Assembly: GCF_000245735.1 (NCBI RefSeq)
Contig: NZ_AHTH01000005.1
Coordinates: 372,001 to 436,000 of the forward strand
Source of the DNA: Alishewanella jeotgali KCTC 22429
GTDB taxonomy: Bacteria > Pseudomonadota > Gammaproteobacteria > Enterobacterales > Alteromonadaceae
Length of the DNA: 64,000 bases
Reading direction: 5' to 3'
The notes under the pieces are model-generated. The model was not told the origin of the DNA, did no database searches, and saw only the letters and a program-made list of their open reading frames with translations. Numbering within the stretch: position 1 is the stretch's first letter; each line of letters opens with the position of its first letter. Below are positions 25,819 through 35,870 of the stretch, piece after piece. The position numbers and the translations under genes are program-made.

Positions 25819-26694
25819 CTAATCAGAATGTGGCTGCACAAGTTGCTCCAAAAAAAACTCCAGATGGCCTGAAGCGCTATCTGGTAATGGCCACTTAACA
25901 ACTTTTAATGCCAGTGTTTTAATCGCCATGCTGGCAGGCGTTGTGGGATAAGCATCAATAAAGGCTTTTTGTTTTCTCGCCGCGCGACGGACATTCTCAT
26001 CCTGCGGCACCGTTGCAACGAGCTCGAGGTTAACATCCAGAAAGCGGTCAGTCACCCGGGTAAGTTTAGCAAATAATTCTTGCCCTTCTTTGATACTACG
26101 CACCATATTGGCGACTATTTTAAATTTTTCTACACCATGATCCCGACTCAACAATTTCATCAGGGCGTAGGCGTCAGTAATTGACGAGGGTTCATCACAT
26201 ACCACGACCAGCACATCTTGTGACGCTCTGGAAAAGCTCAACACCATATCCGAAATGCCTGCCGCGGTATCCACCAATAATACATCAACTGGCGTTTCTA
26301 ATTCGCTGAAGGCTCTAATTAGACTGGCGTGCTCAACCGGCGACAACTCGGTCATATCCTGATTACCCGACGTGGCCGGTACAATTTTAATGCCGAAAGG
26401 ACCGTCCACCAAAATATCATCCAAGGTGGCGCTACCATTTAAGACATGTGATAAGTTTTTCTCAACCCGCAGCCCCAACATCACGTCACAGTTAGCTAAC
26501 CCCAGATCTGCATCCAATACCAGTACTTTCTTTCCCAACTGTGCTAAAGCCATAGCGAGATTCAAAGTGACATTGGTTTTACCCACGCCACCTTTACCGC
26601 CGGTAATTGATATGACTTTACTTTTCTGTTTGTTCATACGTCTGAGACCACTGGCTTGATCTTCTACTGCTTCATATTTATGCATATAAGGCAT
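25819..26694 (-). CDS. flhG: Flagellar number regulator FlhG (FleN), MinD-like ATPase
   Basis: A 291-residue MinD/ParA-type ATPase that limits flagellar number, in Vibrio and Pseudomonas by acting on FlrA/FleQ and FlhF. The N-terminal activator helix DQASGLRRM, which stimulates the FlhF GTPase, precedes the deviant Walker A SITGGKGGVGKTNVTLNLAMAL. Further motifs are VLVLDADLGLANCDVMLGL and VDVLLVDTAAGISDMVLSF. A C-terminal amphipathic region is compatible with membrane targeting. The start overlaps the flhF 3' end by 17 bases; a second in-frame ATG nine bases downstream is possible. Confidence 0.95.
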   Translation of the reverse strand: MPYMHKYEAVEDQASGLRRMNKQKSKVISITGGKGGVGKTNVTLNLAMALAQLGKKVLVLDADLGLANCDVMLGLRVEKNLSHVLNGSATLDDILVDGPFGIKIVPATSGNQDMTELSPVEHASLIRAFSELETPVDVLLVDTAAGISDMVLSFSRASQDVLVVVCDEPSSITDAYALMKLLSRDHGVEKFKIVANMVRSIKEGQELFAKLTRVTDRFLDVNLELVATVPQDENVRRAARKQKAFIDAYPTTPASMAIKTLALKVVKWPLPDSASGHLEFFLEQLVQPHSD

Positions 26695-28075
26695 CTACCT
26701 GGGACATCTCGCTCTGATACCATTGATGTGTAGCACTGCTATGTTGTAAACGTAACTTATCGGCAAGGGCGACAAGCGCAGCTGCCTCTGCAACTTTCAA
26801 ATCTTCCGGTACACGTTGGCCATCGGTGAGATAACTTACCGGCAAGGCGTGTTGTAGAGCGACATTAATAGCTTCACCCAAACTTAAACTCTCATCTAAC
26901 TTGGTGAAGATGCATCCAGACAAAGCGATACGTTTGAACTGCTGCACGCTCTCTTGCATTACTTTAGCCTGAGCCGTTGCCGACAATACCAGATAACTGC
27001 GAATTTTAACACGAGCGTTATTGACCAAGGATGTTAACTGCTCAGCCAGGCGTAAATCCCGCTGGCTCATTCCTGCTGTATCAATCAATATCAGTTTACG
27101 TTGTTGAAGCTGATTCAACAAGATAGAGAGCTCTTCACTATCTTTCGCTTGTTTTACCGGACAGCCGATAATACGACCAAAGGTTGCCAGTTGCTCAAAA
27201 GCGCCAATCCGGAAACAATCAGTCGTAATCAGTGCAACCTGATCGGCACCGTGCCTTTTAGCAAAGCCGGCGGCAAGTTTAGCAACTGTCGTCGTTTTAC
27301 CCACTCCGGTGGGACCGACCAGTGCAATTACGCCACCACGGCGCAGAATATCATCGCTCGTCGTCGTCAACTGGCCTGTCAGAAGCTCCAGAGCAGTCTG
27401 CCAGGCATCCTGAGTATTTAAATCTTCTGGCATAAAGCAGGCTAACTGATCAGCAACCTGTTCTGATAAACCTAGCTGTTTCAAATTATCAATTACCAGA
27501 GCTCTGACCGGCTCACGTCTTGCCAGGTCCTGCCACATCAGACCGGATACCTGATGTTGTAACAATTGGCGCATTGACAACATTTCAGTCTGCATTTTCG
27601 CAAACTGCTGCTGCATTAACTCCGCCTGTTGCTGTTGTAATTTACTTATCTCCTGCCATTGCGGTGGCATTGAATGTTGATTATTCATTGGGCGCTCAAA
27701 CTGTGGCGCCCTGTTCAGTACTGGGGTCTCTGCTGCTGGAGCCGCTTTGGCAGTCTGCTTTAACTCAGGGTCTCTGACTTGCTGCTTCAGCATCTGACGG
27801 GCAAGTAAAGCTTTGAGTGAATCAGCGGGCTCAACCTCATCTGATTCATCAATACGGATATTTACTTTGGGTTCAGCCCGACTACTGACCGGTGTGATAT
27901 CTTCTACCCCGGCAGGTGCTTTCCTGGAGGCCGGCTCGGCGTCAATGGCCGCGACAATCTCTACGCCATCTGCGACTTTTTTATTGGATAAAATGATGGC
28001 ATCCGGCCCGAGAAACTCTTTAACTTCTGCCAGCGCACTACGCATATCTTTAGCAACAAAGCGCTTAATCTTCAT
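26678..28075 (-). CDS. flhF: Flagellar placement GTPase FlhF
   Basis: A 465-residue SRP-type GTPase that fixes the polar site of flagellar assembly. A basic N-terminal domain (1-~180) starts MKIKRFVAKDMRSALAEVKEFLGPDAIILSNKKV and includes a Gln-rich stretch. The NG domain follows, with G1 ALVGPTGVGKTTTVAKLAAGF, G2/G3 ITTDCFRIGAFEQLATFG and LILIDTAGMSQRD, and G4 FTKLDESLSLG. It lies between flhA and flhG, the usual order. FlhG's DQAxxLR helix is expected to stimulate it. Confidence 0.96.
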   Translation of the reverse strand: MKIKRFVAKDMRSALAEVKEFLGPDAIILSNKKVADGVEIVAAIDAEPASRKAPAGVEDITPVSSRAEPKVNIRIDESDEVEPADSLKALLARQMLKQQVRDPELKQTAKAAPAAETPVLNRAPQFERPMNNQHSMPPQWQEISKLQQQQAELMQQQFAKMQTEMLSMRQLLQHQVSGLMWQDLARREPVRALVIDNLKQLGLSEQVADQLACFMPEDLNTQDAWQTALELLTGQLTTTSDDILRRGGVIALVGPTGVGKTTTVAKLAAGFAKRHGADQVALITTDCFRIGAFEQLATFGRIIGCPVKQAKDSEELSILLNQLQQRKLILIDTAGMSQRDLRLAEQLTSLVNNARVKIRSYLVLSATAQAKVMQESVQQFKRIALSGCIFTKLDESLSLGEAINVALQHALPVSYLTDGQRVPEDLKVAEAAALVALADKLRLQHSSATHQWYQSEMSQVDALYA

Positions 28076-28084
28076 GAGTTACTC

Positions 28085-30193
28085 CTAATTCGACTGACCG
28101 ATGACACTAACAATGCGGATTTGCTTATCATCCGGAATTTCCTGATATGACAATACCCGTAAACCTGGAATAGTGTATTTCACGAATCGTGCCATAACTG
28201 AGCGTAAAATTCCTGACGTCAGCATTACTGCACTTTCTCCGGTTAATTCCTGATTTTGATGCGCTTCCTGCAACGACTGCTGGATCCTGTCTGCCAGACC
28301 CGGTTCTATGCCAGCGCCGTCGTTGCCTGCAGCTTGCATTGACTGATGCAGCATCTGTTCAAGCTCAGGCGCAAAAGTAATAACCGGTATTTCCTGCTTG
28401 CTACCGACAACCTCCTGCACGATTAAGCGCCGCAAGGCTATCCGACACGCTGCCGTTAAAACGTCAATATCCTGACTCTTAGCACCGTACTCAACCAAGG
28501 TTTGCACTATGGTTCGCATATCCCGGATCGGTACTCCTTCATGTAGCAAATTCTGTAACACCTTAACCACGGCCGTAAGCGGCAAGGTTTCAGGTACAAG
28601 ACCTTCAACTAACTTAGGTGAATGCTTGCCCAGCATATCCAGTAAGTTTTGAACCTCTTCGTGGCCAAGCAGGCTGGCGGCATTATTAGTTAAGATCTGA
28701 CTGAGATGTGTCGCCACCACGGTAGCGGCATCGACTACAGTGTAGCCCAGAGTTTGTGCATGTTCCCGCTGATCCTTACTAATCCAAACCGCATCCAGAC
28801 CGAATGCCGGGTCTTTAGTAACAATCCCCTTAACGGTGCCAAAAACCTGACCCGGATTAATTGCCAGTTCACTATCGTGTCGCAGTTCGCCCTCACCATT
28901 GGTAACGCCCATCAAGGCAACCCGATAACTGTTTGGCTCCAAATCCAGGTTGTCGCGAATATGTACCGGCGGGATCAGAAATCCCAGCTCCTGGGATAAC
29001 TTTTTACGAACACCTTTGATTCGATTTAACAGCTCCCCACCCTGAGCTTTGTCTACCAGTGGGATCAGACGGTAACCAACTTCAAGCCCAATCACATCCA
29101 CGCCTTGCACGTCATCCCAGCCAATTTCTTTTACCGGTTGCACATCACTCATCGCATTGCTGGCACTGGTTGGTCGCTGCTGTAACTGGGCAGCCTTAGT
29201 GGTTGCCAATTTTTTCGTATACCAGGCCACCCCACCCAAAAGCGCTGCCAATGAAAGAAAGGCGAAATGTGGCATGCCTGGGACTACCCCCATCAAGGTC
29301 ATAACCCCTGCGGCAACAAAAAGCACATGGGTATTATCACCAAGCTGGCTTTGCATCTCTTTACCAAGATCGCCCTCTTTATTCTGGCGGGTGACAATAA
29401 TGGCGGTACCGATTGACAATAACAGGCCAGGGATTTGGGCCACCAGGCCATCACCGATGGTCAGCAAGGTATAGATTTCCATCGCTTGGCTAAAACTGAG
29501 GCCATGCTGCACCATACCGATAAAAATACCGCCAACCAGGTTAATCACCAGTATCACGATACCAGCAATGGCATCACCTTTTACAAACTTACTGGCACCA
29601 TCCATCGAGCCATAGAAGTCGGCTTCACTGGTCACCTCCTCGCGGCGCTTGCGTGCTTCTTCCTGGGTAATCAAGCCTGAGTTTAGATCGGCGTCAATCG
29701 CCATTTGCTTACCGGGCATCGCGTCCAAAGTAAAGCGGGCTGATACTTCGGCAATACGGCCAGCGCCCTTGGTAACGACGACAAAGTTAATAATAATCAG
29801 GATCAGAAACACCACGATACCAACGGCATAGTTGCCACCGATAACCACGGAACCAAAGGCTTCAATCACAGCCCCTGCGGCATCCCCGCCATTATGACCT
29901 TCCAACAGCACGACACGGGTACTGGCGACATTCAATGCCAGACGCAGAATAGTGGCAACCAGCAATACACTGGGGAAAATACCGAAATCCAGCGGTCTGC
30001 GGGTATATATCGTCACCAACAGTACCACCAGCGCCAGCGCAATATTAAAAGAAAACAGGATATCCAGCATCAACGGTGGCAGCGGTAGCACGACCATCGC
30101 CAATGCGGCCAGAATCAAAATGGGCGTCCCGATCCCTTTTAGGTGTTGAAGATGAGCTTTATCAAATTTACTGAAATACTGAGCAAATTGCAT
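28085..30193 (-). CDS. flhA: Flagellar export gate protein FlhA
   Basis: A 702-residue core component of the flagellar type III export gate. About eight membrane helices occupy the first ~330 residues, including the conserved FHIPEP-type cytoplasmic segment TLDAMPGKQMAIDADLNSGLI. The C-terminal cytoplasmic domain (~365-702) docks substrates and chaperones (GYRLIPLVDKAQGGELLNRIKGVRKKLSQELGFLIPPVHIRDN). It is preceded by a 94-base gap containing a sigma-54 site, and heads the flhA-flhF-flhG-fliA unit. Confidence 0.98.
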   Translation of the reverse strand: MQFAQYFSKFDKAHLQHLKGIGTPILILAALAMVVLPLPPLMLDILFSFNIALALVVLLVTIYTRRPLDFGIFPSVLLVATILRLALNVASTRVVLLEGHNGGDAAGAVIEAFGSVVIGGNYAVGIVVFLILIIINFVVVTKGAGRIAEVSARFTLDAMPGKQMAIDADLNSGLITQEEARKRREEVTSEADFYGSMDGASKFVKGDAIAGIVILVINLVGGIFIGMVQHGLSFSQAMEIYTLLTIGDGLVAQIPGLLLSIGTAIIVTRQNKEGDLGKEMQSQLGDNTHVLFVAAGVMTLMGVVPGMPHFAFLSLAALLGGVAWYTKKLATTKAAQLQQRPTSASNAMSDVQPVKEIGWDDVQGVDVIGLEVGYRLIPLVDKAQGGELLNRIKGVRKKLSQELGFLIPPVHIRDNLDLEPNSYRVALMGVTNGEGELRHDSELAINPGQVFGTVKGIVTKDPAFGLDAVWISKDQREHAQTLGYTVVDAATVVATHLSQILTNNAASLLGHEEVQNLLDMLGKHSPKLVEGLVPETLPLTAVVKVLQNLLHEGVPIRDMRTIVQTLVEYGAKSQDIDVLTAACRIALRRLIVQEVVGSKQEIPVITFAPELEQMLHQSMQAAGNDGAGIEPGLADRIQQSLQEAHQNQELTGESAVMLTSGILRSVMARFVKYTIPGLRVLSYQEIPDDKQIRIVSVIGQSN

Positions 30194-30231
30194 GAGCGGC
30201 CTGACAAGGTATTGACACTAACCCGTGTTTC

Positions 30232-30247
30232 AGCAAGAACTATTCCA
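30232..30247 (-). promoter_or_regulatory. Sigma-54 promoter upstream of flhA
   Basis: On the minus strand TGGAATAGTTCTTGCT matches the -24/-12 consensus TGGCAYRN4TTGCW at all but one defined position, with correct 16-base geometry. It lies about 40 bases before the flhA ATG, in the only sizeable gap between flhB and flhA. Confidence 0.75.
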
Positions 30248-30287
30248 GTCTGTTAGTGAGCTGTACTAAGTGCTGAAAATTACAGCG

Positions 30288-31418
30288 TTAGTGACGCACC
30301 TCTGGTGGGATTGGCAACTCTTTAGCCAGTGCTTTCGGCCTGCTCCCCTTGCCTTTGCGATAAAGGTTAAGCTGATAAACATAAGCCAGTACCTGCGCTA
30401 CTGCGGCGAACAATTGTTCCGGGATTGGATGATCAAGCTTGGTAGTGTAATAAATTGAGCGCGCCAGTGCCGGTGATTCAATCACCGGGATCTTATGCTC
30501 TCTGGCAATATTACGGATATGCATCGCAACCTCATCCACGCCCTTCGCAACCACGGCCGGCGCGCGGAACTTGCCTTGATCATATTTCAGCGCCACCGCA
30601 TAGTGCGTTGGGTTGGTGACGATAACATCCGCGGTAGGTACCTGTTGCATCATCCGCTTCATCGACATCTGCATCTGGGTGCGGCGGATCCGGGCTTTGA
30701 TTTCCGGGCTACCCTCAGTATTTTTGTGCTCGTCTTTGATTTCCTGCAACGACATTTTCAACTGCTCGGTGTGATGCCACTTTTGATAGGGTGCGTCGAC
30801 CAGCGCTATTACTGAAATACTGGCACACAACCCTAAAAACAACCAGCCAAGAAAATAGAGTGCCGATTCGATATTATTTGGCTCACTCATTAGCGACAAC
30901 GCCATAATATCCATAAAGAACAGCTTTAGTAGCAAATAGGCAATGCCGACCACTACCGCTACTTTTAGAATGCTTTTGCCAAGCTCCATTAATGCCTGTA
31001 AACCAAACATCCGCTTGAACCCCTGGAGCGGGCTCATTTTGCTGGCTTTCGGTGCTGCGGCTTCCCAACTAAAGTTATAACCACCTAACAGAATATTGCC
31101 GATAAAGGCCGCAATCAGGATCAGTAAAAAAATGCCGGCCAAGGGTGCCGCCAGCTCTCTGCCGGCGTCCCCCCAGGCGGTAAACATACTGTTGGTTTCA
31201 AAGATATCTTTTTGGTCTAAGCGCATCAGCCGTTGGCCGATGTTTAACATCGCCATCGCTAACATCTTGCCAAAAATCAGTAAGGCAGCGGCGCTGCCAA
31301 TTAAAACAAAAGCCGTGCCAAGGTCTTTTGAGCGGGCGATCTGGCCCTTTTTCGCTGCGTCTTGCAGCTTCTTGGGCGTGGGCTGTTCGGTTTTTTCGGC
31401 GCTGGAATCTTCTGCCAC
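30288..31418 (-). CDS. flhB: Flagellar export switch protein FlhB
   Basis: A 376-residue export apparatus protein. Four membrane helices lie in residues ~30-210, followed by the cytoplasmic domain with the autocleavage site in DVIVTNPTHYAVALKYD (NPTH). Cleavage between Asn and Pro switches export from rod/hook to filament substrates when FliK measures hook length. The N-terminal EDSSAEKTEQPTPKKLQDAAKKGQIARSKDL block is classic FlhB. It follows fliR by 9 bases. A second gene at 15880-16200 encodes only its C-terminal portion. Confidence 0.98.
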   Translation of the reverse strand: MAEDSSAEKTEQPTPKKLQDAAKKGQIARSKDLGTAFVLIGSAAALLIFGKMLAMAMLNIGQRLMRLDQKDIFETNSMFTAWGDAGRELAAPLAGIFLLILIAAFIGNILLGGYNFSWEAAAPKASKMSPLQGFKRMFGLQALMELGKSILKVAVVVGIAYLLLKLFFMDIMALSLMSEPNNIESALYFLGWLFLGLCASISVIALVDAPYQKWHHTEQLKMSLQEIKDEHKNTEGSPEIKARIRRTQMQMSMKRMMQQVPTADVIVTNPTHYAVALKYDQGKFRAPAVVAKGVDEVAMHIRNIAREHKIPVIESPALARSIYYTTKLDHPIPEQLFAAVAQVLAYVYQLNLYRKGKGSRPKALAKELPIPPEVRH

Positions 31419-31427
31419 GTCAGCCTC

Positions 31428-32201
31428 CTAACAGCCAATCAGCCGGCAGCTATAGTCAATGACATGCTCCCACTGCTTTTCGTAATGAAATAGGAAGGTA
31501 TCCAGCGTCAGCCACAAAATCAGTAATCCGGCTAGCATGGTGATTGGAAAACCAATCGAGAAAATATTTAACTGCGGTGCGGCACGGGTCATAATACCAA
31601 AGGACAGATTCACCACCAGCATGGCAACAATAGGTGCCAGTGCGATAGCCAGGGCGGTAGCAAACATCCAGCCACCGAATTCGATAATGGTCCAGTAACT
31701 GGTTACGTCCCACCATTGACCATTGATCGGCAGCGTCTCAAAACTGAATACCAGCATTTGGATCATAATCAGGTGGCCGTTAAAGACAAAGAACAGCAAG
31801 GTAGCCAGGATCAGATAAAACTGACCAATAGCTGGCACCGAAATCCCGCTGGCCGGATCTGCCATCGAAGCAAAAGCTAAACCAGTTTGGGTTGCCAATA
31901 ACTGCCCCGCTAAAATAAAAGTATTGATAAACATCAGCGAGATAAAGCCCAGTGCAAAGCCGATGGTCAGCTGCAGCAATACCTCCAGTAACATCGCAAA
32001 TGAAATGAGATCAGGATAGATAGTTTTCGGCAGCATCGGCATCATCACTAAGGTGATCAATACCACCAGCGCGGTTTTGATCCGGGTTGGAATAGTGCGC
32101 ACGCCCAAACCAGCCATAATCATCAGCATGCCGGAGACCCGACACAGCGGCAGTAAAAAATCCGCTATGGTCTGCATCAGGGTTGCCATCAGAATTTCCA
32201 T
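31428..32201 (-). CDS. fliR: Flagellar export protein FliR
   Basis: A 257-residue integral membrane protein of the export gate, forming the core complex with FliP and FliQ. Multiple hydrophobic helices include LCRVSGMLMIMAGLGVRTIPTRIKTALVVLITLVMMP and TIGFALGFISLMFINTFILAGQLLATQTGLAFASMADP, the latter a FliR hallmark. The order fliP-fliQ-fliR-flhB is standard. It begins 8 bases after fliQ. A downstream in-frame ATG (MATLMQ) four codons in is an alternative start. Confidence 0.96.
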   Translation of the reverse strand: MEILMATLMQTIADFLLPLCRVSGMLMIMAGLGVRTIPTRIKTALVVLITLVMMPMLPKTIYPDLISFAMLLEVLLQLTIGFALGFISLMFINTFILAGQLLATQTGLAFASMADPASGISVPAIGQFYLILATLLFFVFNGHLIMIQMLVFSFETLPINGQWWDVTSYWTIIEFGGWMFATALAIALAPIVAMLVVNLSFGIMTRAAPQLNIFSIGFPITMLAGLLILWLTLDTFLFHYEKQWEHVIDYSCRLIGC

Positions 32202-32209
32202 TGGCTGAC

Positions 32210-32479
32210 CTAACCGACAACCTGCGGAATGCTTTGATACAGCTCAGTGGTGTAATCCATAATTACCCGCACTAACCAATGACCGCCAAAGATTAACGCC
32301 AACAGCGTAACGATTAACCGCGGTAAAAAGCTCAGCGTTTGTTCGTTAATCGAGGTCGCAGCCTGAAATACCGCCACGATCAGACCAACAAAGAGTGATG
32401 GCAGAATAATGGCACTTACCAGCAGGATCACGATAAATAACGAGTCCCGCAACACATCAACAAAGGTTTCCGGACTCAT
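32210..32479 (-). CDS. fliQ: Flagellar export protein FliQ
   Basis: An 89-residue two-helix membrane protein of the export gate. The pattern [55 protein letters not shown] is typical, with the second helix [16 protein letters not shown]. Length matches the family exactly. Its ATG overlaps the fliP stop (ATGA), implying translational coupling within the fliLMNOPQR block. Confidence 0.97.
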   Translation of the reverse strand: MSPETFVDVLRDSLFIVILLVSAIILPSLFVGLIVAVFQAATSINEQTLSFLPRLIVTLLALIFGGHWLVRVIMDYTTELYQSIPQVVG

Positions 32480-33222
32480 GTGCCAACTCCATAACTGGTC
32501 GCCAGGGTGCCCATCACCAGGATCCAGCCGTCAACCAGTACAAACATCATCAGTTTAAACGGCAACGAGATAATCATTGGCGATAGCATCATCATACCCA
32601 TCGCCATCAGTACGCTCGCCACCACCAAATCAATAATCAGAAATGGGATAAATAACATAAAACCAATCTGAAACGCCGTTTTCAGCTCGCTGGTGACAAA
32701 GGCGGGTACCACCACGGTCATCGGGTAGTCCTGCGGATTTTCCGCAACCTCTAAACCGGCGATCTGAGCAAAGGTATCCAGATCTCTTACCCGGGTCTGA
32801 TGCAGCATAAAGGCTTTTAACGGCACTATGGCTGCATCCAGTGCCTGCACCGGGTTTAGGGTTTCTTCCAGATAAGGTTGAATCGCCTGTTCATTAATAG
32901 ATTTAAACACCGGCGCCATGATAAAGAACGTCAGAAATAGCGTGATACCAATTAGCACCTGGTTGGAAGGGGTTTGTTGTAAGCCTATCGCCTGACGCAG
33001 AATAGCCAGCACCACTATGATGCGGGTAAAGCTGGTCATCATAATGACCATCGCCGGAATAAAGCTCAGCGCCGTCATAATGGCCAGCACCTGCAGCGTC
33101 ACGCTGTAGGACTGAGAACCATCAGGATTAGTCGTGACCGTAACGGCCGATAAGGTGCCGTTATCGGCCAGCAGTTGTGGGCTTAACAGCACCAGCAACA
33201 GAATAAACAACACTCGCAGCAT
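32476..33222 (-). CDS. fliP: Flagellar export protein FliP
   Basis: A 248-residue export gate protein. A cleavable-type signal peptide ([19 protein letters not shown]) is present, as in other FliP proteins. Conserved segments are [43 protein letters not shown] and the C-terminal [29 protein letters not shown]. It assembles with FliQ and FliR to form the export pore. It is 8 bases downstream of fliO and overlaps fliQ by four bases. Confidence 0.97.
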   Translation of the reverse strand: MLRVLFILLLVLLSPQLLADNGTLSAVTVTTNPDGSQSYSVTLQVLAIMTALSFIPAMVIMMTSFTRIIVVLAILRQAIGLQQTPSNQVLIGITLFLTFFIMAPVFKSINEQAIQPYLEETLNPVQALDAAIVPLKAFMLHQTRVRDLDTFAQIAGLEVAENPQDYPMTVVVPAFVTSELKTAFQIGFMLFIPFLIIDLVVASVLMAMGMMMLSPMIISLPFKLMMFVLVDGWILVMGTLATSYGVGT

Positions 33223-33230
33223 GCCAACTT

Positions 33231-33758
33231 CTATTTTTTCAGGAATGACTGCAGCTGTGTATGAAAATCTGATGCCAACTTTTCTTCAGGAAGTGGATTT
33301 TCTAATTCAAAGAGGAAATTAACACTATGTGGGGTGACACCAATTACTCGCTGTTTCCCTTGTATTTCAATAACTAATATACGCTCTCGCTGTCCAAGAG
33401 GCATAGCAGTTACGACCTTAATATGCCGGCCACCCGGCAGGCGAAGCGTCAATTTCTTGAAAAGCCAGCCAAGCCCAAGCACTAAAAATATCACCAGTGC
33501 CAAAGAAATGACGATTTTTCCAAGTGCCATAGCGCTACTGGGCTCGGTTGCCGCCCTTGGTACTGCCTCACGACCGGCTGGCGCTGCCCGGGCTGCTCTG
33601 GCATCTAATGGCGCAGGCGGAGCAAGATCAGTCTCAGCGTCTGCCGGTTTGACTTGCTGCGTTTCAGCTGTGTCCTGCCGCAACTCTGATGACGGGCTAG
33701 CAGCGGATACGGCACCGCTCAGACACAACACCAATAATATAACCAGACTGCTTTTCAT
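33231..33758 (-). CDS. fliO: Flagellar export accessory protein FliO
   Basis: A 175-residue membrane protein that helps FliP assemble. It has a signal-like N-terminus ([19 protein letters not shown]), an Ala/Pro/Arg-rich stretch (~20-80), one membrane helix ([22 protein letters not shown]) and the short FliO domain [38 protein letters not shown]. The start overlaps the fliN stop by one base. Sequence conservation is modest, as is normal for FliO, but the position between fliN and fliP settles the call. Confidence 0.92.
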   Translation of the reverse strand: MKSSLVILLVLCLSGAVSAASPSSELRQDTAETQQVKPADAETDLAPPAPLDARAARAAPAGREAVPRAATEPSSAMALGKIVISLALVIFLVLGLGWLFKKLTLRLPGGRHIKVVTAMPLGQRERILVIEIQGKQRVIGVTPHSVNFLFELENPLPEEKLASDFHTQLQSFLKK

Positions 33759-34135
33759 CAGCGGAGTTTCTTAATCCGTTCAATTTGACTGATCACGTCA
33801 GTTAAACGAATACCGAACTTGTCGTTAACGACTACAACCTCGCCGTGTGCAATCAGCGTACCGTTAACCAGGACATCCAGCGGTTCACCAGCGATCCGAT
33901 CAAGCTCTACCACTGATCCCTGATTAAGCTGCAACAGATTACGAATGCTGATCTTGGCCCGACCGACTTCCATCGAAATCGTTACCGGGATATCCAGAAT
34001 GGTATCTAGCTTACGCTTATCAACCGACGCGGCCTTATCATCCTGTAGTTCTTCTAACTCTACCGATCTGGCACCGCCTTCAGCTTCAGCCATGGCAGCT
34101 GCCCATTCGTCCATCGTATCCTGCTCATTCGCCAT
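33758..34135 (-). CDS. fliN: Flagellar motor switch protein FliN
   Basis: A 125-residue C-ring protein with an acidic N-terminal arm and a C-terminal SpoA domain (LDTILDIPVTISMEVGRAKISIRNLLQLNQGSVVELDR...DVLVNGTLIAHGEVVVVNDKFGIRLTDVIS). With FliM and FliG it makes the rotor switch that responds to CheY-P and docks the FliH-FliI export ATPase. It follows fliM by 6 bases. Confidence 0.98.
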   Translation of the reverse strand: MANEQDTMDEWAAAMAEAEGGARSVELEELQDDKAASVDKRKLDTILDIPVTISMEVGRAKISIRNLLQLNQGSVVELDRIAGEPLDVLVNGTLIAHGEVVVVNDKFGIRLTDVISQIERIKKLR

Positions 34136-34141
34136 TTTTCG

Positions 34142-35230
34142 TTACCTTCTTTCCCGCTCGCCGAAATTTAAATCGGCTTCTAATTCTGAAATATCTGCAT
34201 CGTTGTCTAACCGACGCCCGCCTTTGGTGAAGACCTGGAGCTCTGATTTCACGGATTCTGGCCGCTTAATTTTTTCGATAATTTTTAATGCCACATTATC
34301 GCGTGACCGCCCAACCTTAGCCCGGAATGTCGGCAACTCCTCTACCAGGACTGTAACATGCTCAGGGATATCAACCGGGATAATGTCACCTGCCTTGAGG
34401 TTCATAATTTCACGCAGCGTCAAATCAACGTCCAGCATCCTGGTGCTGAGGTCGACTTTAACATCCATGATTTCGTCACGTAATGCTTTAGACCAACGTA
34501 AATCGGTATCTTCTTTATCACTTTGCACACCGGCGTCCAGCAACTCCCGGATCGGCTCGAGCATTGAATAAGGCAAAGCAATATGAAAATCACCACCACC
34601 GCCATCCAATTCGATATGAAATGAACTGATTACCACAACCTCTGTCGGGCTGACAATATTCGCCATCGCCGGGTTAACCTCGGAGTCCAGATATTCAAAG
34701 GACACATCCATAACCGGCGCCCAGGCTTCTTTATAATCCTCGAAAATTAACTTTAGCAGCATCTGAATGATGCGCCGCTCGGTCGGCGTAAACTCCCGAC
34801 CTTCAATTTTAGCGTGGTAGCGGCCATCACCACCGAAGAAGTTATCCACTAAAATAAACACCAGGCGGGCTTCCATCGTAATCAGGCCTGTGCCTTTCAA
34901 CGGCCGGAATCGCACCATATTTAAGCTAGTGGGCACAAATAAGGTATGAACATATTCGCCGAATTTGATCATCTGTACGCCGTTTATCGAAACCTCGGCA
35001 GTACGACGCATCATGTTAAATAAGCTAATCCGCATGTGGCGGGCAAAACGCTCATTAACCATCTCCAGTGTCGGCATCCGACCGCGAACAATGCGATCCT
35101 GCGATGAAAAATCGAACTGGATGGTCCGCGAGCTATCAGTCTGCCCATTGCTATCTGGAATTTCTTCTTCGACTTCATCAACGCCATGTAACAGCGCATC
35201 AATTTCATCTTGCGATAATAAATCGGACAC
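34142..35230 (-). CDS. fliM: Flagellar motor switch protein FliM
   Basis: A 362-residue C-ring protein. The N-terminal DLLSQDEIDALLHGV is the CheY-P binding peptide. The middle CheC-like domain carries TMEARLVFILVDNFFGGDG, and the C-terminal SpoA domain includes LDVDLTLREIMNLKAGDIIPVDIPEHVTVLVEELPTFRAKVGRSRDNVALKI. It is about 30 residues longer than E. coli FliM, with the extra length at a charged C-terminus. It follows fliL by 11 bases. Confidence 0.98.
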   Translation of the reverse strand: MSDLLSQDEIDALLHGVDEVEEEIPDSNGQTDSSRTIQFDFSSQDRIVRGRMPTLEMVNERFARHMRISLFNMMRRTAEVSINGVQMIKFGEYVHTLFVPTSLNMVRFRPLKGTGLITMEARLVFILVDNFFGGDGRYHAKIEGREFTPTERRIIQMLLKLIFEDYKEAWAPVMDVSFEYLDSEVNPAMANIVSPTEVVVISSFHIELDGGGGDFHIALPYSMLEPIRELLDAGVQSDKEDTDLRWSKALRDEIMDVKVDLSTRMLDVDLTLREIMNLKAGDIIPVDIPEHVTVLVEELPTFRAKVGRSRDNVALKIIEKIKRPESVKSELQVFTKGGRRLDNDADISELEADLNFGERERR

Positions 35231-35241
35231 GGTTACTCACT

Positions 35242-35754
35242 CTATTGCATCACAAAACCGGTAAACAGAACTTCAGCGACAACCACAGTGCCAACCACAC
35301 CAAGCATGGCGTTTTGTAAATCAATCAAGGCTCTGTTCTTCAATTCTTCTTTACCCGTTGTGGTAATTAGTTCGTCCGCACTAGCAGCACTAAAAGTTGC
35401 CAGCAGGGTTCCTTCGATTAGCGGGATATGCCGTAGCGCTAACGCTTGGTTCGCATCACCACGCACCATCAGTTGTACTCGGATTTGTACCAAACGGTCA
35501 CGGTTACTCCCCGCAACATTAAACACAAAGGGTCTTGGCATTTGTATATACAATGCCGTTCCCTGCATAGCCGCCGGCTGGCTCGCCTCCGTTACAGTGC
35601 CTCCATCGCTCTGACTGGCTGGTGTTGGTGTTGAACCTGCGAACCAGAAATACGCACCTACAGCACCAAGCAACACCAGTAGCACAACGCCGAGCATCAG
35701 TATTTTTTTGCGTTTTGCCGCCTGATCGACTAACTCTAATTCGTTATCAGCCAT
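35242..35754 (-). CDS. fliL: Flagellar basal-body protein FliL
   Basis: A 170-residue single-pass membrane protein. The helix ILMLGVVLLVLLGAVGAYFWFAG (~residues 19-41) is followed by a periplasmic FliL domain with LYIQMPRPFVFNVAGSNRDRLVQIRVQLMVRGDANQALALRHIPLIEGTLLATFSA. FliL rings surround the stator and support torque. It is the first gene of the fliLMNOPQR-flhB group; the 116-base gap separating it from fliK shows AAGGAGA before the ATG but no clear sigma-54 site. Confidence 0.94.
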   Translation of the reverse strand: MADNELELVDQAAKRKKILMLGVVLLVLLGAVGAYFWFAGSTPTPASQSDGGTVTEASQPAAMQGTALYIQMPRPFVFNVAGSNRDRLVQIRVQLMVRGDANQALALRHIPLIEGTLLATFSAASADELITTTGKEELKNRALIDLQNAMLGVVGTVVVAEVLFTGFVMQ

Positions 35755-35870
35755 GTCTGCCTGGCTCTCCTTTTGCTAAACGCCTGTACTGCCAAATATT
35801 ATGCTCATCAGCTATGAACTTTGTAAATGAAAAGTCCTGCCCCCGCTACATTCTGGTTCTAATATTTCGC

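Noticed and set aside
35755-35870. Sigma-54 site before fliL
   Set aside because: TTTGGCAGTACAGGCG has a -24-like half but no TTGC at the -12 position.
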